Origin: Pseudomonas sp. NCCP-436
GTDB lineage: Bacteria > Pseudomonadota > Gammaproteobacteria > Pseudomonadales > Pseudomonadaceae
Reading direction: 5' to 3'
Assembly (NCBI RefSeq): GCF_019656335.1
Contig: NZ_BPLZ01000004.1
Location: forward strand, 1-64,000
DNA length: 64,000 nucleotides
The notes beneath the pieces were generated by a model, which searched no databases, was not told the DNA's origin, and saw nothing but the letters and a program-made list of their open reading frames with translations. This document shows, piece after piece, positions 21,267 through 30,971 of the stretch; the stretch's first letter is position 1, and the number at the start of each line of letters is the position of its first letter. A program made the position numbers and the translations under genes.

Positions 21267-22343
21267 TCAACGACCACTCTTGACTCGGGTCCAAAGGCGG
21301 GTACGGATACGGTCGATATCCTTGGGCATGGCTTCCAGAGCGTACAGCTTGCTCATGACTTCCTGTGGCGAATAGACCGTCGGATCGTTCAGCAGCGCAG
21401 GTTCGACATAGGCATCGGCCGCCGTATTGGCATTGGGATACTGCACAAAGTTGGTGATAGCACCGATCACCTCGGGCTTGAGCAGGTAATTGATGAAGGC
21501 GTAGGCGGCGTCCTCATTGGGGCTGTCGGCGGGAATCGCGATCATGTCGAACCACACCGGGGTGCCCTCCTTGGGTATTACATACTCGATTTGCATGCCG
21601 TTGCCAGCTTCCTTGGCGCGATTGGCGGCCTGCATGATGTCGCCGGAAAAACCGACAGCCAGGCAGATTTCACCGTTAGCCAGATCCGCTACATACTTCG
21701 AGGAATGGAAATAACGGACACTCTTGCGCATCTCCAGCAATAGCGCCTCGGCCTTGCTGTAGTCGTCCTTGTTCAGACTGTGATGCGGCAGTCCCAGATA
21801 ATGCAGCGCCATAGGGATCAGTTCGGGGCCGTTGTCCAGGATGGCCACACCACAATCGGCCAGCTTGCTCAGATGTTCGGGATTGAACAATACCTCCCAG
21901 GAGTCCACTACATAGTCGTCGCCGAGTGCAGCACGAACCTTGTCGACGTTGTAGCCGATACCCCCGGTACCCCAGAGATAGGGAATGCCGTAGACGTTGC
22001 CCGGATCATTGGCTTCCAGAACCTTGAGCAGTTGCGGATTGAGGTTCTCGTAGCCCTCCAGGCGGCTGCGGTCGAGCGGCTTGAATGCGCCGCCCTTGAT
22101 CTGCCGGGCCATAAAGTGGTTGGACGGGAACACCACATCATAACCACTACGGCCGGCCATTAGCTTGGCATCGAGCGTTTCGTTGCTGTCGAATACATCG
22201 TAATGCACGCTCAGGCCGCTATCACGCTCGAAGTTCTTGACGGTGTCAGGCGCAACATAGTCGGTCCAGTTGTACACGCGTACATCAGCGGCCTGCGCGC
22301 TTGCGGCGGCCATCAGACTCAGGGCAAAGACTTTCTTAAACAT
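21267..22343 (-). CDS. polyamine-type extracellular substrate-binding protein (PotF/SpuD family)
   Basis: This 358-residue protein begins with a signal peptide (MFKKVFALSLMAAASAQA). The mature part shows VRVYNWTDYVAPDTVKNFE, YDVVFPSNHFM and GIPYLWGTGGIGYN, all typical of putrescine/spermidine-binding proteins. No ABC permease or ATPase is adjacent, so it must use a transporter encoded elsewhere or act as a sensor. It ends a minus-strand module with a PuuB-like oxidase and a cupin, which supports an amine substrate. An AACAAAAA element lies 15 bases before its start. Confidence 0.9.
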   Translation of the reverse strand: MFKKVFALSLMAAASAQAADVRVYNWTDYVAPDTVKNFERDSGLSVHYDVFDSNETLDAKLMAGRSGYDVVFPSNHFMARQIKGGAFKPLDRSRLEGYENLNPQLLKVLEANDPGNVYGIPYLWGTGGIGYNVDKVRAALGDDYVVDSWEVLFNPEHLSKLADCGVAILDNGPELIPMALHYLGLPHHSLNKDDYSKAEALLLEMRKSVRYFHSSKYVADLANGEICLAVGFSGDIMQAANRAKEAGNGMQIEYVIPKEGTPVWFDMIAIPADSPNEDAAYAFINYLLKPEVIGAITNFVQYPNANTAADAYVEPALLNDPTVYSPQEVMSKLYALEAMPKDIDRIRTRLWTRVKSGR

Positions 22344-22357
22344 TGAGACCTCGGTTC

Positions 22358-22365
22358 TTTTTGTT
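22358..22365 (-). promoter_or_regulatory. A-rich CA-motif candidate before the binding-protein gene
   Basis: On the minus strand AACAAAAA matches AAnAAnAA and lies 14 bases upstream of the ATG at 22343. The match is looser than the AACAACAA sites elsewhere in the window. Hfq/Crc control is a guess. Confidence 0.3.
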
Positions 22366-22430
22366 AGGCAGGTACAAGGCAAGCAAAGTGGATAGGCAGC
22401 CCGCGATCAGAAGGTGCCTGGCCGGTGCTT

Positions 22431-22775
22431 CTACTTGAAGATCAGCACGTAGCTCTTACGTACGGTCTCGTGGATATCCCAGATACCAGTGGTATTGGCC
22501 GGCATCATCAGTGCGTCGCCAGCGTTGATTTCCATAGGCTCGCCACCGTCCGGAGTGAAGGTGCAGCGCCCGCTGATGAAATGGCAGAACTCCTGCTGTA
22601 CGATCTGCCGCCGCCAGCGCCCCGGAGTGCACTCCCAGATGCCTGTCTCGACCTGATCATCACGCTTCACGCTGGTGGTAGAGGCCACGGCTACAGGCTC
22701 GCCGAGCGGAACGGCTACGGGATTGGACTCGTCAAGGACGATGTGCTGTGTGTCACGAAAGTGGGTGATATTCAT
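22431..22775 (-). CDS. cupin-domain protein of the polyamine module
   Basis: This 114-residue single-domain cupin has the second metal-binding strand in EFCHFISGRCTFTPDGGEP and INAGDALMMPANTTGIWD. It resembles the small cupins (DUF861 type) that accompany gamma-glutamylputrescine oxidases. A GGAG site sits five bases before its ATG, and it starts 12 bases after the oxidase stop, so the two are one transcript. Its catalytic or regulatory role is unknown. Confidence 0.85.
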   Translation of the reverse strand: MNITHFRDTQHIVLDESNPVAVPLGEPVAVASTTSVKRDDQVETGIWECTPGRWRRQIVQQEFCHFISGRCTFTPDGGEPMEINAGDALMMPANTTGIWDIHETVRKSYVLIFK

Positions 22776-22787
22776 AGCTACTCCAGG

Positions 22788-24206
22788 TCAACCAACCTTC
22801 CATGTCATCAGTGCTTCCATGCGTTCGGCCAAGGTTTGTGCCAGACGCCGGCGCCATACCGGGCTGTTCGGATTGGCCAGCACCCGATCCTCATGAACGA
22901 AGCTGCGGATGATGGCGTTGTACCCCAGCCAGCGGCAGGGCTCCGGCTCCCAGCGGCGAAGGCTGGAAATCGGGCTGTCAGTAATGACCCAGGGATGCTG
23001 CAGCAACTCGCTGTCGCGCCCCAGGATCAGATCGGCCAGGGTGCGCCCGGCCAGATTGGTCGCACCGACGCCTTCGCCACCATAGCCACCGGCCATGGCA
23101 ATGCGGCTACGGCAATCGCGCAGCATGTGGGGTTGGAAACGTCGAGCCATACCCAGGTTGCCGCCCCAGGCATGGGTAAGGCGAACGTCACGCAATTGCG
23201 GAAACAGCTCACCGAGCAGATAGCGGCGCAACTCGCGCTCGTCCTGAGTCAGATTGAAATCGCTGCGCAGCCGGCCGCCAAAGCGATAGCCTCCACGTGC
23301 GCCAAAGACCAGGCGGTCGTCCAGAGTACGCTGCCCATAGGTCACCTGTCGGCTGAACTCGCTGAAGGCCTGGCCGCGTTCCAGACCGATTCCGGCCCAT
23401 ACCTCGGCTGGTAGCGGCTCGCTGGCGACGATCAGGCTTTGCACCGGCAGCACGTGATCGTTCAGTGGTGGCAGCGTGGGAGAATATCCCTCCACGGCGG
23501 GTACGACCCAGTCGGTGCGAACCCGGGCAGCAGCCGTGTGCAACAGACCAGGCTGCCAATCGATGACTGGGCTGCGCTCGAAAATCTGCACCCCCATGGC
23601 TTCCACACAGCGGGCCAGGCCGCGCACCAGGCGGGCCGGCTGAATGGTGGCGCAGTGCGGGCTGTAAACCGCGCCATAGGCATTGTCCAGCCGCAGCTGC
23701 TGCATCAACTGGTTCGGCTCCAGCCAGCGATAGTCTTCTTCGCCCAGTCCCAGCCCACGCAGCTCGGCCAGATATTCGCGCAGCCGTACGTCCTGCTCCG
23801 GATAACGTGCGGCACAGTACAGCACACCGCCCTTGCGCAGGTCGCAGTCGATACCTTCGGCGGCAGTCACCCGTGCCACTTCGTCTGGAATAGCATGCAA
23901 CAAGTCAAAGGAAGCTCGGCGCACGGACGGTGGTAGGCCGGCGAGTAAACGATCTTCGCCGAGCAGGTTGCCCATCAGCCAGCCACCGTTGCGCCCCGAA
24001 GCTCCGAAGCCGGCGGTTTCGGCTTCGATAACCACCACGTGCAGGCCAGGGGCCTGGCGTTTGAGGTAATAGGCTGTCCACAGTCCGGTGAAGCCGGCAC
24101 CGATGATCGCCACATCGGCGTCCAGGTCGTTTTGCAGTGACGAACGGGCCTGCAGCGGATCCTCAAGCTGATCCATCCATAAACTGACATTGCGCCAGGA
24201 AGTCAT
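22788..24206 (-). CDS. FAD-dependent oxidoreductase (PuuB-like gamma-glutamylputrescine oxidase family)
   Basis: This 472-residue DAO-family flavoprotein has the Rossmann FAD motif in VAIIGAGFTGLWTAYYL (about residue 33 onward) and ASGRNGGW, typical of PuuB-type amine oxidases. A C-terminal GGYGGEGVGATNLAGRTLAD completes the FAD site. The family oxidises the amine of gamma-glutamylputrescine or related amines. The ATG at 24206 has GGAGGCGAGG upstream and is preferred over the in-frame codon four residues earlier. The neighbours (cupin, PotF-like protein) support amine catabolism, though no gamma-glutamylputrescine synthetase is nearby. Confidence 0.85.
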   Translation of the reverse strand: MTSWRNVSLWMDQLEDPLQARSSLQNDLDADVAIIGAGFTGLWTAYYLKRQAPGLHVVVIEAETAGFGASGRNGGWLMGNLLGEDRLLAGLPPSVRRASFDLLHAIPDEVARVTAAEGIDCDLRKGGVLYCAARYPEQDVRLREYLAELRGLGLGEEDYRWLEPNQLMQQLRLDNAYGAVYSPHCATIQPARLVRGLARCVEAMGVQIFERSPVIDWQPGLLHTAAARVRTDWVVPAVEGYSPTLPPLNDHVLPVQSLIVASEPLPAEVWAGIGLERGQAFSEFSRQVTYGQRTLDDRLVFGARGGYRFGGRLRSDFNLTQDERELRRYLLGELFPQLRDVRLTHAWGGNLGMARRFQPHMLRDCRSRIAMAGGYGGEGVGATNLAGRTLADLILGRDSELLQHPWVITDSPISSLRRWEPEPCRWLGYNAIIRSFVHEDRVLANPNSPVWRRRLAQTLAERMEALMTWKVG

Positions 24207-24251
24207 CCTCGCCTCCATCGGTATTCAATGGCGCAAGGCTATTAGCGAGGC

Positions 24252-25076
24252 TCAATGGCTGTCTTGTGCGCGTGCCCGCGAGGAAATTTGCTTGAGATAG
24301 GCCTTGGGCGACAGGCCGGTATGGCGGCGAAAACAGTTGTAAAACGCCGACAGAGAGTTGAACCCGGCAGCAAAAGCCAGCTCATCAACCCGTTTGAGAT
24401 CGCTGCCGGCCTGCAGTTCATCAAGCAGATACTGCAGACGAGCACGGTTGACATAGCGGTAGAAACTTTCGCCCAGAACCTGGTTGAGCAGATGGGAAAT
24501 CTGGTTGCGGCTATAGCCGGTGGCTGTGGCCACCTGCTGCAGGTTCAGCTCGGCATCGAGAAAAGGCTTGCTGTTCTGGAAGTATTCCTGGAGATCGCGT
24601 GCCATCTGCTGCAACTGGCGCGGAGACAGACCAAGACGGCTGATCGCCGAACGTCCAGTGAAACCTCCTTCTCGGCCACAGACTTCGCGCACCAGAGTGG
24701 CGTACTCGTTGATTCTCCAGATCAGCCCGTCACGAACAGTAATCGCTTCGCCCGTACGGAAGGTTACCAGCCCCTCGCCGCCCAGCAGGCTTATACGAAA
24801 CTGGATGAAGGCGGTATGACCATCGATGCGGATACGATCCACATGCTCAAGCAATTCGCCCGGGCGCTGCGGCAAGTTGTTCTCAACATACTCGCGCAAA
24901 TCATCGAGGCGCATGCAGCGCTGCTGGTAGAAGTCGTTGTACTCGATGTCCGGGTGATACAGCGCCATCACCGCTTCCAGGTCGCGGCGCTTCCAGCTTT
25001 CGTGGTAACGCAGAATGGTTTCGCGCGTGCGCTCGGTCTGCGCCGCATCGTCGGCAAAGAGGTCGTCGGCAGACAT
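24252..25076 (-). CDS. SnoaL-like domain fused to AraC-type DNA-binding domain
   Basis: This 274-residue regulator joins an NTF2/SnoaL-like N-terminal domain (residues about 18-130; ILRYHESWKRRDLEAVMALYHPDIEYNDFY, then an EYATLVRE strand) to a C-terminal AraC helix-turn-helix (about 160-268). The DNA-binding part shows LQQVATATGYSRNQISHLLN and DELAFAAGFNSLSAFYNCFRRHTGLSPKAYLKQ. SnoaL domains usually bind small ligands or act as enzymes, so here it likely senses an effector. Its position 45 bases upstream of the amine-oxidase gene on the same strand suggests it controls that module. Confidence 0.85.
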   Translation of the reverse strand: MSADDLFADDAAQTERTRETILRYHESWKRRDLEAVMALYHPDIEYNDFYQQRCMRLDDLREYVENNLPQRPGELLEHVDRIRIDGHTAFIQFRISLLGGEGLVTFRTGEAITVRDGLIWRINEYATLVREVCGREGGFTGRSAISRLGLSPRQLQQMARDLQEYFQNSKPFLDAELNLQQVATATGYSRNQISHLLNQVLGESFYRYVNRARLQYLLDELQAGSDLKRVDELAFAAGFNSLSAFYNCFRRHTGLSPKAYLKQISSRARAQDSH

Positions 25077-25190
25077 AGTCGTTCGCTAACAAAAGGTAAT
25101 GATGTCTCGCTTCACGGCATAAGGCATCCAGCGGCCTATTCCTTCAGCGCCTAGACTATAAAGAGATGCGTGCCGATCAGAGGATATGCC

Positions 25191-25409
25191 ATGAATCGAG
25201 ACGAAGATCAAAAACCGCTGAGTTTTCTGGAGATGCTGCAAAGCGTGCTGGCTGCAGCGCTTGGTGTGCAAAGCGGGAAAAACCGCAGCCGCGATTTCAG
25301 TCGCGGCAAGCCTGCACACTTCATCCTGCTCGGCGTAGGCTTCACCAGCTTGTTCGTCCTGCTATTGCTGGGCCTGGTCAAACTGATTCTGCACTTGGCA
25401 GCAAGTTGA
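25191..25409 (+). CDS. DUF2970 small inner-membrane protein
   Basis: This 72-residue protein has a soluble N-terminus (KPLSFLEMLQSVLAAALGVQ) and one transmembrane helix (about residues 48-70), the DUF2970 layout. Function is unknown. The ATG at 25191 (MNRDEDQKPLSF) has an AGAGG site, while the longer frame does not. Its stop directly abuts the stop of the convergent binding-protein gene: the two stops share the palindrome TGATCA. Confidence 0.8.
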   Translation: MNRDEDQKPLSFLEMLQSVLAAALGVQSGKNRSRDFSRGKPAHFILLGVGFTSLFVLLLLGLVKLILHLAAS

Positions 25410-26480
25410 TCATTCCAACAGAGCATCAATGGAGCAGGCGTAGCGCTGCGCGCCCGGATTATGCACCATGCTGAAACGAGTAAAGTCAAGATTCAGTCGG
25501 GGCTGCCGCAGGCGTCGAGCCAGACGTGCAGCCTGCTGCGCATCAATCAGCCGTAACAGTTCGGCCGTTTGATCCTTACCGCCGCGCTCTGCGAAGTCCA
25601 TACCGTGGGCATGGTCGTGAAGCATGGCCAGAGCGCAGCTACCCAGCAGGAAGTGGCCGCTGGCAAGAACCTCAATGCGGCCGTCGGCGCGGGCCTTGAG
25701 TACACGCTGAGAGTTATTCAGGGCAGTGTAATGCAGTGAGCGCCCCTGTTCATGCGCCGCTTGCATAACACCAAAAGCCATTTCGTCGTTGGCCGACCAG
25801 ACAAGGCTAACCTCGGGATAGCGGTGCAACAACCGGCTCGCCTGCTCGTAGGCACGCTGCTGCTTCCATTCACCATACAAAGCCTGGACCAACCGCACGT
25901 GCGGCGCTTCATCGAGAGCCCGCTGTAGCCCTTCCAGGCGAAGGGTTGCTGAAGGAGTCTGTTTGATACCGGTAAAGGCGAGCATTTGAGCAGGCTGGCC
26001 CTGAGCCAGTTCGACCAGCGCACGGCCCATCTGGTAACCAGCCTGCTCATCATTGGGTACCAGGCTGCCGATCCAGTCGGCATAGCGCTCCCGACTTCTG
26101 CCGACAATCTCCAGTTGCTCCTGGTTCAGGGTATTGTGCAGGGCGAACAGTTTGATTCCACTATCGGCATACAGGCGCAGGATTTCCGGAGCGCTAAACT
26201 GCTCATTGGTGAAAATCAGGTAGTCGGGGCGCTCAGTCTCCCCCAGCACCTGCCGAGCATGATTCATCAGTCTTGCGGTGTCTCGCTCGCCATGAAGTAC
26301 CCGAAACTTGATGCCAAGATCCTCGGCCGCTTCGTGCATATAGCGTGTGTAATCGACCCAGAAGCGTTCGTGACTGAAGCCGGGGTTCAAAAAAACAACG
26401 GAAATCGGGCGTTCCAGCGCTGCCAGAACCGGGGACATCATCCCCAGGATGGCCAACAGCCCCACCATACACTTGATCAC
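25410..26480 (-). CDS. periplasmic sugar-type substrate-binding protein, orphan
   Basis: This 356-residue protein of the Peripla_BP_4/LacI-like binding fold starts with a hydrophobic signal segment (CMVGLLAILGMMSPVLA), followed by ISVVFLNPG, DYLIFTNEQ and WSANDEMAFGVMQAA, typical of ribose-type binding proteins. The GTG at 26480 was chosen because GGGAGG lies eight bases upstream. An ATG four codons later is also possible. No ABC transporter genes are near. Such orphan proteins often feed signals to membrane sensors, but no partner is evident here. Confidence 0.8.
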   Translation of the reverse strand: MIKCMVGLLAILGMMSPVLAALERPISVVFLNPGFSHERFWVDYTRYMHEAAEDLGIKFRVLHGERDTARLMNHARQVLGETERPDYLIFTNEQFSAPEILRLYADSGIKLFALHNTLNQEQLEIVGRSRERYADWIGSLVPNDEQAGYQMGRALVELAQGQPAQMLAFTGIKQTPSATLRLEGLQRALDEAPHVRLVQALYGEWKQQRAYEQASRLLHRYPEVSLVWSANDEMAFGVMQAAHEQGRSLHYTALNNSQRVLKARADGRIEVLASGHFLLGSCALAMLHDHAHGMDFAERGGKDQTAELLRLIDAQQAARLARRLRQPRLNLDFTRFSMVHNPGAQRYACSIDALLE

Positions 26481-26560
26481 CGGCACTGCCTCCCTACTCG
26501 AAAGGGCAGTATACGGTGATCTGCAGGCGGAAGCCGCCCCCGTTGTGTCTTTCGGTACAG

Positions 26561-26674
26561 TTAGCGCCCGCTGACCCAAAATACCGCCGTGCTGACTGCA
26601 ATTAGAATCAGGAACAGGATCGCCCAGGCATCGACGACGCTGTCGCGGTTACCAGCATCTCCGTGATCGTTCAT
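26561..26674 (-). CDS. 37-residue single-helix membrane protein
   Basis: A short minus-strand frame starts MNDHGDAGNRDSVVDAWA and continues with one transmembrane helix (AILFLILIAVSTAVFWV) and a short SGR tail. It has an excellent GGAGG site about eight bases before the ATG and a hydrophilic N-terminus. It sits in the spacer between the orphan binding protein and cysI, divergent from cysI. I do not recognise the family and infer a small inner-membrane protein of unknown function. Confidence 0.7.
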   Translation of the reverse strand: MNDHGDAGNRDSVVDAWAILFLILIAVSTAVFWVSGR

Positions 26675-26923
26675 GCTTTTCCTCCGCTCTGTTCATTTCA
26701 TTCAAGGAAACCGGCATCGTACCTAAGGCAGTAAAGACCAGCCTGATGCTGTCCTCAAGCCGAGTCAGTTGAAAGCGGCAGGCTTATTACCAAATGAACA
26801 AGCCATATATTCAAACTTCACTTTTACGCATAAAGCCGAACTGGTATGGTGCGCACGCTTCGTAGCCTGACGAGGCGCGCGGTCGTGCGCGCGGATTAGC
26901 AGTAGCCTGATAACAGGATTCTT

Positions 26924-28582
26924 ATGTACGTATATGACCAGTACGATCAGAAGATCGTCGAGGATCGCGTCAAGCAATTCCGCGATCAAACCCGTCGCTA
27001 TCTCGCCGGAGAGCTGAGCGGCGAGGAGTTCCGCCCTCTGCGCCTGCAAAATGGCCTCTACATTCAGCGGTACGCCCCGATGCTGCGAGTCGCAGTGCCC
27101 TACGGACTGCTGTCTTCAGCCCAGGTACGTATGCTGGCGAAGATCGCGCGCGACTACGACAAGGGCTATGCGCACATCAGCACTCGACAGAACGTTCAGT
27201 TCAACTGGCCGGATCTGGAGGACGTGCCGGAGATTCTCGCCGAGCTGGCGAGCGTACAGATGCATGCCATCCAGACCAGCGGCAACTGCATCCGCAACAC
27301 CACCACGGATCAGTTTGCCGGTGTGGCCCGCGACGAACTGATCGATCCGCGCCCGTGGTGCGAGCTGATCCGTCAGTGGTCGACTTTCCATCCGGAATTC
27401 AGCCACCTGCCGCGCAAGTTCAAGATCGCTGTCAATGGAGCCGTCCATGACCGCGCGGCCATTGAGGTTCACGACATCGGCCTGGAGGCAGTGAAGAATG
27501 CTGCTGGTGAACTGGGCTTCCGCGTTTCTGTAGGCGGTGGCCTCGGTCGAACTCCGATCGTCGGTAGCTTCATCAACGAATTCCTGCCCTGGCGTCATCT
27601 GTTGAGCTATCTCGACGCCATCCTGCGCGTATACAACCGCTACGGTCGTCGCGACAACAAGTACAAGGCACGTATCAAAATCCTGGTCAAGGCGCTGACG
27701 CCCGAAGTCTTCGCCGAGCGGGTTGAAGCCGAGTGGGCCCACCTCAAGGATGGACCAAATACGCTGACCGAAGCCGAGATCTCGCGCGTTGCAGCCCACT
27801 TCACGGATCCGGACTACCTGAGCCTGCAAGACGAAGATGCCCTACTCACCGAGCTTGATGCCGAGCACCCGGGCTTCGCCCGCTGGCGTCAGCGCAATAC
27901 TTTCGCCCACAAGCAGCCCGGCTACGTGGCGGTGACCCTGTCACTGAAAACCACCGGCGTGGCTCCCGGCGATGTCAGTGACAAGCAACTCGACGCTATT
28001 GCCGATCTGGCCGACCGCTACAGCTTCGGCGAAGTACGCAACAGCCATAATCAGAACATGATCCTGGCCGACGTCGAGCAGCGTCAGCTGTTTACCCTGT
28101 GGAACGAGCTGCGCGAGTTAGGCCTGGCCACACCAAATATCGGCCTTTTGACTGACATGATCTGCTGTCCGGGCGGCGACTTCTGTTCGCTCGCCAACGC
28201 CAAGTCGATTCCGGTGGCTGAGGCAATCCAGCGCCGCTTCGATGATCTCGACTATCTGTTTGACATTGGCGAAATCGACCTGAATATCTCGGGTTGCATG
28301 AACGCTTGCGGTCATCACCATGTCGGCCATATCGGTATTCTCGGCGTCGACAAGAAGGGCCAGGAGTTCTATCAGGTATCACTGGGCGGCAGCGCCGGAC
28401 GCGATGCTGCTCTGGCACAGATCCTCGGGCCATCCTTTGCCCAGGATGACATGCCCGACGTAATCGAGAAAATCATCAAGGTTTACGTGGAACGCCGCAG
28501 TGAAGAGGAAAGCTTCCTCGACACCTACCGCCGTATCGGTATCGACCCGTTCAAGGAGCGCGTCTATGCAGCGAATCATTAA
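26924..28582 (+). CDS. cysI: assimilatory sulfite reductase haemoprotein (nitrite/sulfite reductase family)
   Basis: This 552-residue protein reduces sulfite to sulfide for cysteine synthesis. It carries a duplicated ferredoxin-like plus sirohaem fold. The 4Fe-4S/sirohaem ligands are Cys415 and Cys421 (CCPGGDFC) and Cys458 and Cys462 (GCMNACGHHH). STRQNVQFNW and SHNQNMIL are typical sirohaem-binding strands. It is the single-chain Pseudomonas type. No CysJ flavoprotein is adjacent, so another electron donor is implied. The next gene (DUF934) overlaps it by 17 bases, and cysB lies close by. Confidence 0.93.
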   Translation: MYVYDQYDQKIVEDRVKQFRDQTRRYLAGELSGEEFRPLRLQNGLYIQRYAPMLRVAVPYGLLSSAQVRMLAKIARDYDKGYAHISTRQNVQFNWPDLEDVPEILAELASVQMHAIQTSGNCIRNTTTDQFAGVARDELIDPRPWCELIRQWSTFHPEFSHLPRKFKIAVNGAVHDRAAIEVHDIGLEAVKNAAGELGFRVSVGGGLGRTPIVGSFINEFLPWRHLLSYLDAILRVYNRYGRRDNKYKARIKILVKALTPEVFAERVEAEWAHLKDGPNTLTEAEISRVAAHFTDPDYLSLQDEDALLTELDAEHPGFARWRQRNTFAHKQPGYVAVTLSLKTTGVAPGDVSDKQLDAIADLADRYSFGEVRNSHNQNMILADVEQRQLFTLWNELRELGLATPNIGLLTDMICCPGGDFCSLANAKSIPVAEAIQRRFDDLDYLFDIGEIDLNISGCMNACGHHHVGHIGILGVDKKGQEFYQVSLGGSAGRDAALAQILGPSFAQDDMPDVIEKIIKVYVERRSEEESFLDTYRRIGIDPFKERVYAANH

Positions 28583-29063
28583 GAACGGCCAGGTCGTCGA
28601 CGAGACCTGGCAACTGTTGTCTCGGGATGTAACGTTAAACGACATCCCCAATTGCGGGGACCTCATCGTGCCATTACCATTATGGCGTGAACATGCTCAC
28701 GCGCTTCAGGCCCGTGATGGCGGCCTGGGCGTGTGGCTTGCTGCCGGAGAGGAAGTCGAGGAAATTGTCGATGACCTCGAGCACTTCCAGGTTGTGGCTC
28801 TGGAGTTCCCCAGCTTTACCGATGGGCGGCACTCCTCCAGCGCTTACCTGCTGCGCACCCGCTATGGCTACAAGGGCGAGTTGCGTGCCATTGGCGACAT
28901 CTTGCGCGACCAGCTGTTTGCCCTGCGCCGAGTCGGTTTTGATGCCTTCGCTCTGCGAGCAGACAAGGATCCCTACGATGCCCTGAAAGCCTTCGAGGAC
29001 TACAGTGAGGTGTACCAGGCGTCGGCGGATCAGCCTGTTCCCCTGTTCCGTCGTCGCGGCTGA
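28566..29063 (+). CDS. DUF934 protein, CysI-associated
   Basis: This 165-residue protein matches DUF934, a family almost always encoded after CysI-type sulfite reductase. Visible are VPLPLWREHA, LEFPSFTDGRHSSSAYLLR and DQLFALRRVGFDAFALR. The start MQRIIKNGQ lies inside the cysI 3' end (17-base overlap), which indicates translational coupling. It may help assemble or supply electrons to CysI, but no biochemical function is established to my knowledge. A strong terminator follows. Confidence 0.9.
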   Translation: MQRIIKNGQVVDETWQLLSRDVTLNDIPNCGDLIVPLPLWREHAHALQARDGGLGVWLAAGEEVEEIVDDLEHFQVVALEFPSFTDGRHSSSAYLLRTRYGYKGELRAIGDILRDQLFALRRVGFDAFALRADKDPYDALKAFEDYSEVYQASADQPVPLFRRRG

Positions 29064-29106
29064 TTGCTGCGACGGCTTTGATTTGAGCCTGTTGCAGGCT
29101 CAATGA

Positions 29107-29138
29107 GAAAAGCCCTGCTCTTTCGAGCAGGGCTTTTC
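29107..29138. terminator. terminator between DUF934 gene and cysB
   Basis: A perfect 14-base stem (GAAAAGCCCTGCTC at 29107-29120, complement 29125-29138) with loop TTTC lies between the two convergent genes. T-rich sequence follows on the plus side, and the A-rich stem base supplies one on the minus side. Confidence 0.85.
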
Positions 29139-29159
29139 TGTGTTAGCTGCGCCCTAATC

Positions 29160-30143
<984 letters not shown>

Positions 30144-30317
30144 TCAAAGCAGTAATAAGCCGTCGAAACTGTTGGCCCAGGGACACTCTTCCTTGTCAAC
30201 TGCCATACGCTGCCATGGGGGCTGACGAGGCCGCTGGGAGCCGGACCATACGATGGGCTTATATAACCATAAATCTGGTTATTTAGGACAATCTAGATCA
30301 TTTATATATTTTCTAAC

Positions 30318-30818
30318 CTAAACTCCATTGTGGATGCGATGCTGCGGCATTGGCACCAGATAAACCGGCACTTCGCACAGCTGGATCAAGCGCGCCGCCG
30401 TACGCCCCAGTGGAACAACCAGCTCGGCCCCATGACTATGACTGCCGATAACCAGCAGATCCACACCCAGCTTCTGCACCTGCTCCAGGATCACCACAGG
30501 CGGATCACCTTGCAGTACATGTACCGCTCGAATCAACCAGGGATCCTGCTGAACCTCACTCAGCTCGTCCTGAAAACCTTCCAGCACCCGCTGCTCAATG
30601 CTGGCCATTACCGTATCTAGACCTCCCCGGCGTAGATCATTCATGGTGCCTTCGTCCAGATAGGTCTGCAGCACGGAGTCAGCAAACAGCCCCATCGGCT
30701 CCACCGCATGCACTACGTACAAGTCGGCCTTGAAACTACGGCTCAACGTCAGCGCATGCTGCAGCACATAGGAGGTATATAGCCCCAGATCGGTGGCATA
30801 GAGTATGGAGCGGATCAC
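30318..30818 (-). CDS. universal stress protein (UspA family)
   Basis: This 166-residue single-domain protein starts MIRSILYATDLG and ends with the UspA nucleotide-binding pattern LLVIGSHSHG followed by GRTAARLIQLCEVPVYLVP. The G-2x-G-9x-G-S/T motif is partly altered (GSHSHGAELVVPLGRTA), consistent with an ATP-binding Usp. It is a single gene. The 183-base spacer to cysB is notably A/T-rich. Confidence 0.9.
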   Translation of the reverse strand: MIRSILYATDLGLYTSYVLQHALTLSRSFKADLYVVHAVEPMGLFADSVLQTYLDEGTMNDLRRGGLDTVMASIEQRVLEGFQDELSEVQQDPWLIRAVHVLQGDPPVVILEQVQKLGVDLLVIGSHSHGAELVVPLGRTAARLIQLCEVPVYLVPMPQHRIHNGV

Positions 30819-30971
30819 CGCGGCCTCCTGACTGCTTCAGGCCCCTCTTTGAGCTTAGCAGGACGCTGGATAAAGCAAGTTGGAAGGCATTATTTAGGAC
30901 GAATGGCTATAAAGCTGCAGAAGGTGGACTGCCTTCCGGTTCGTAAAGGATTGCCGGCCTCCAACAGCATC

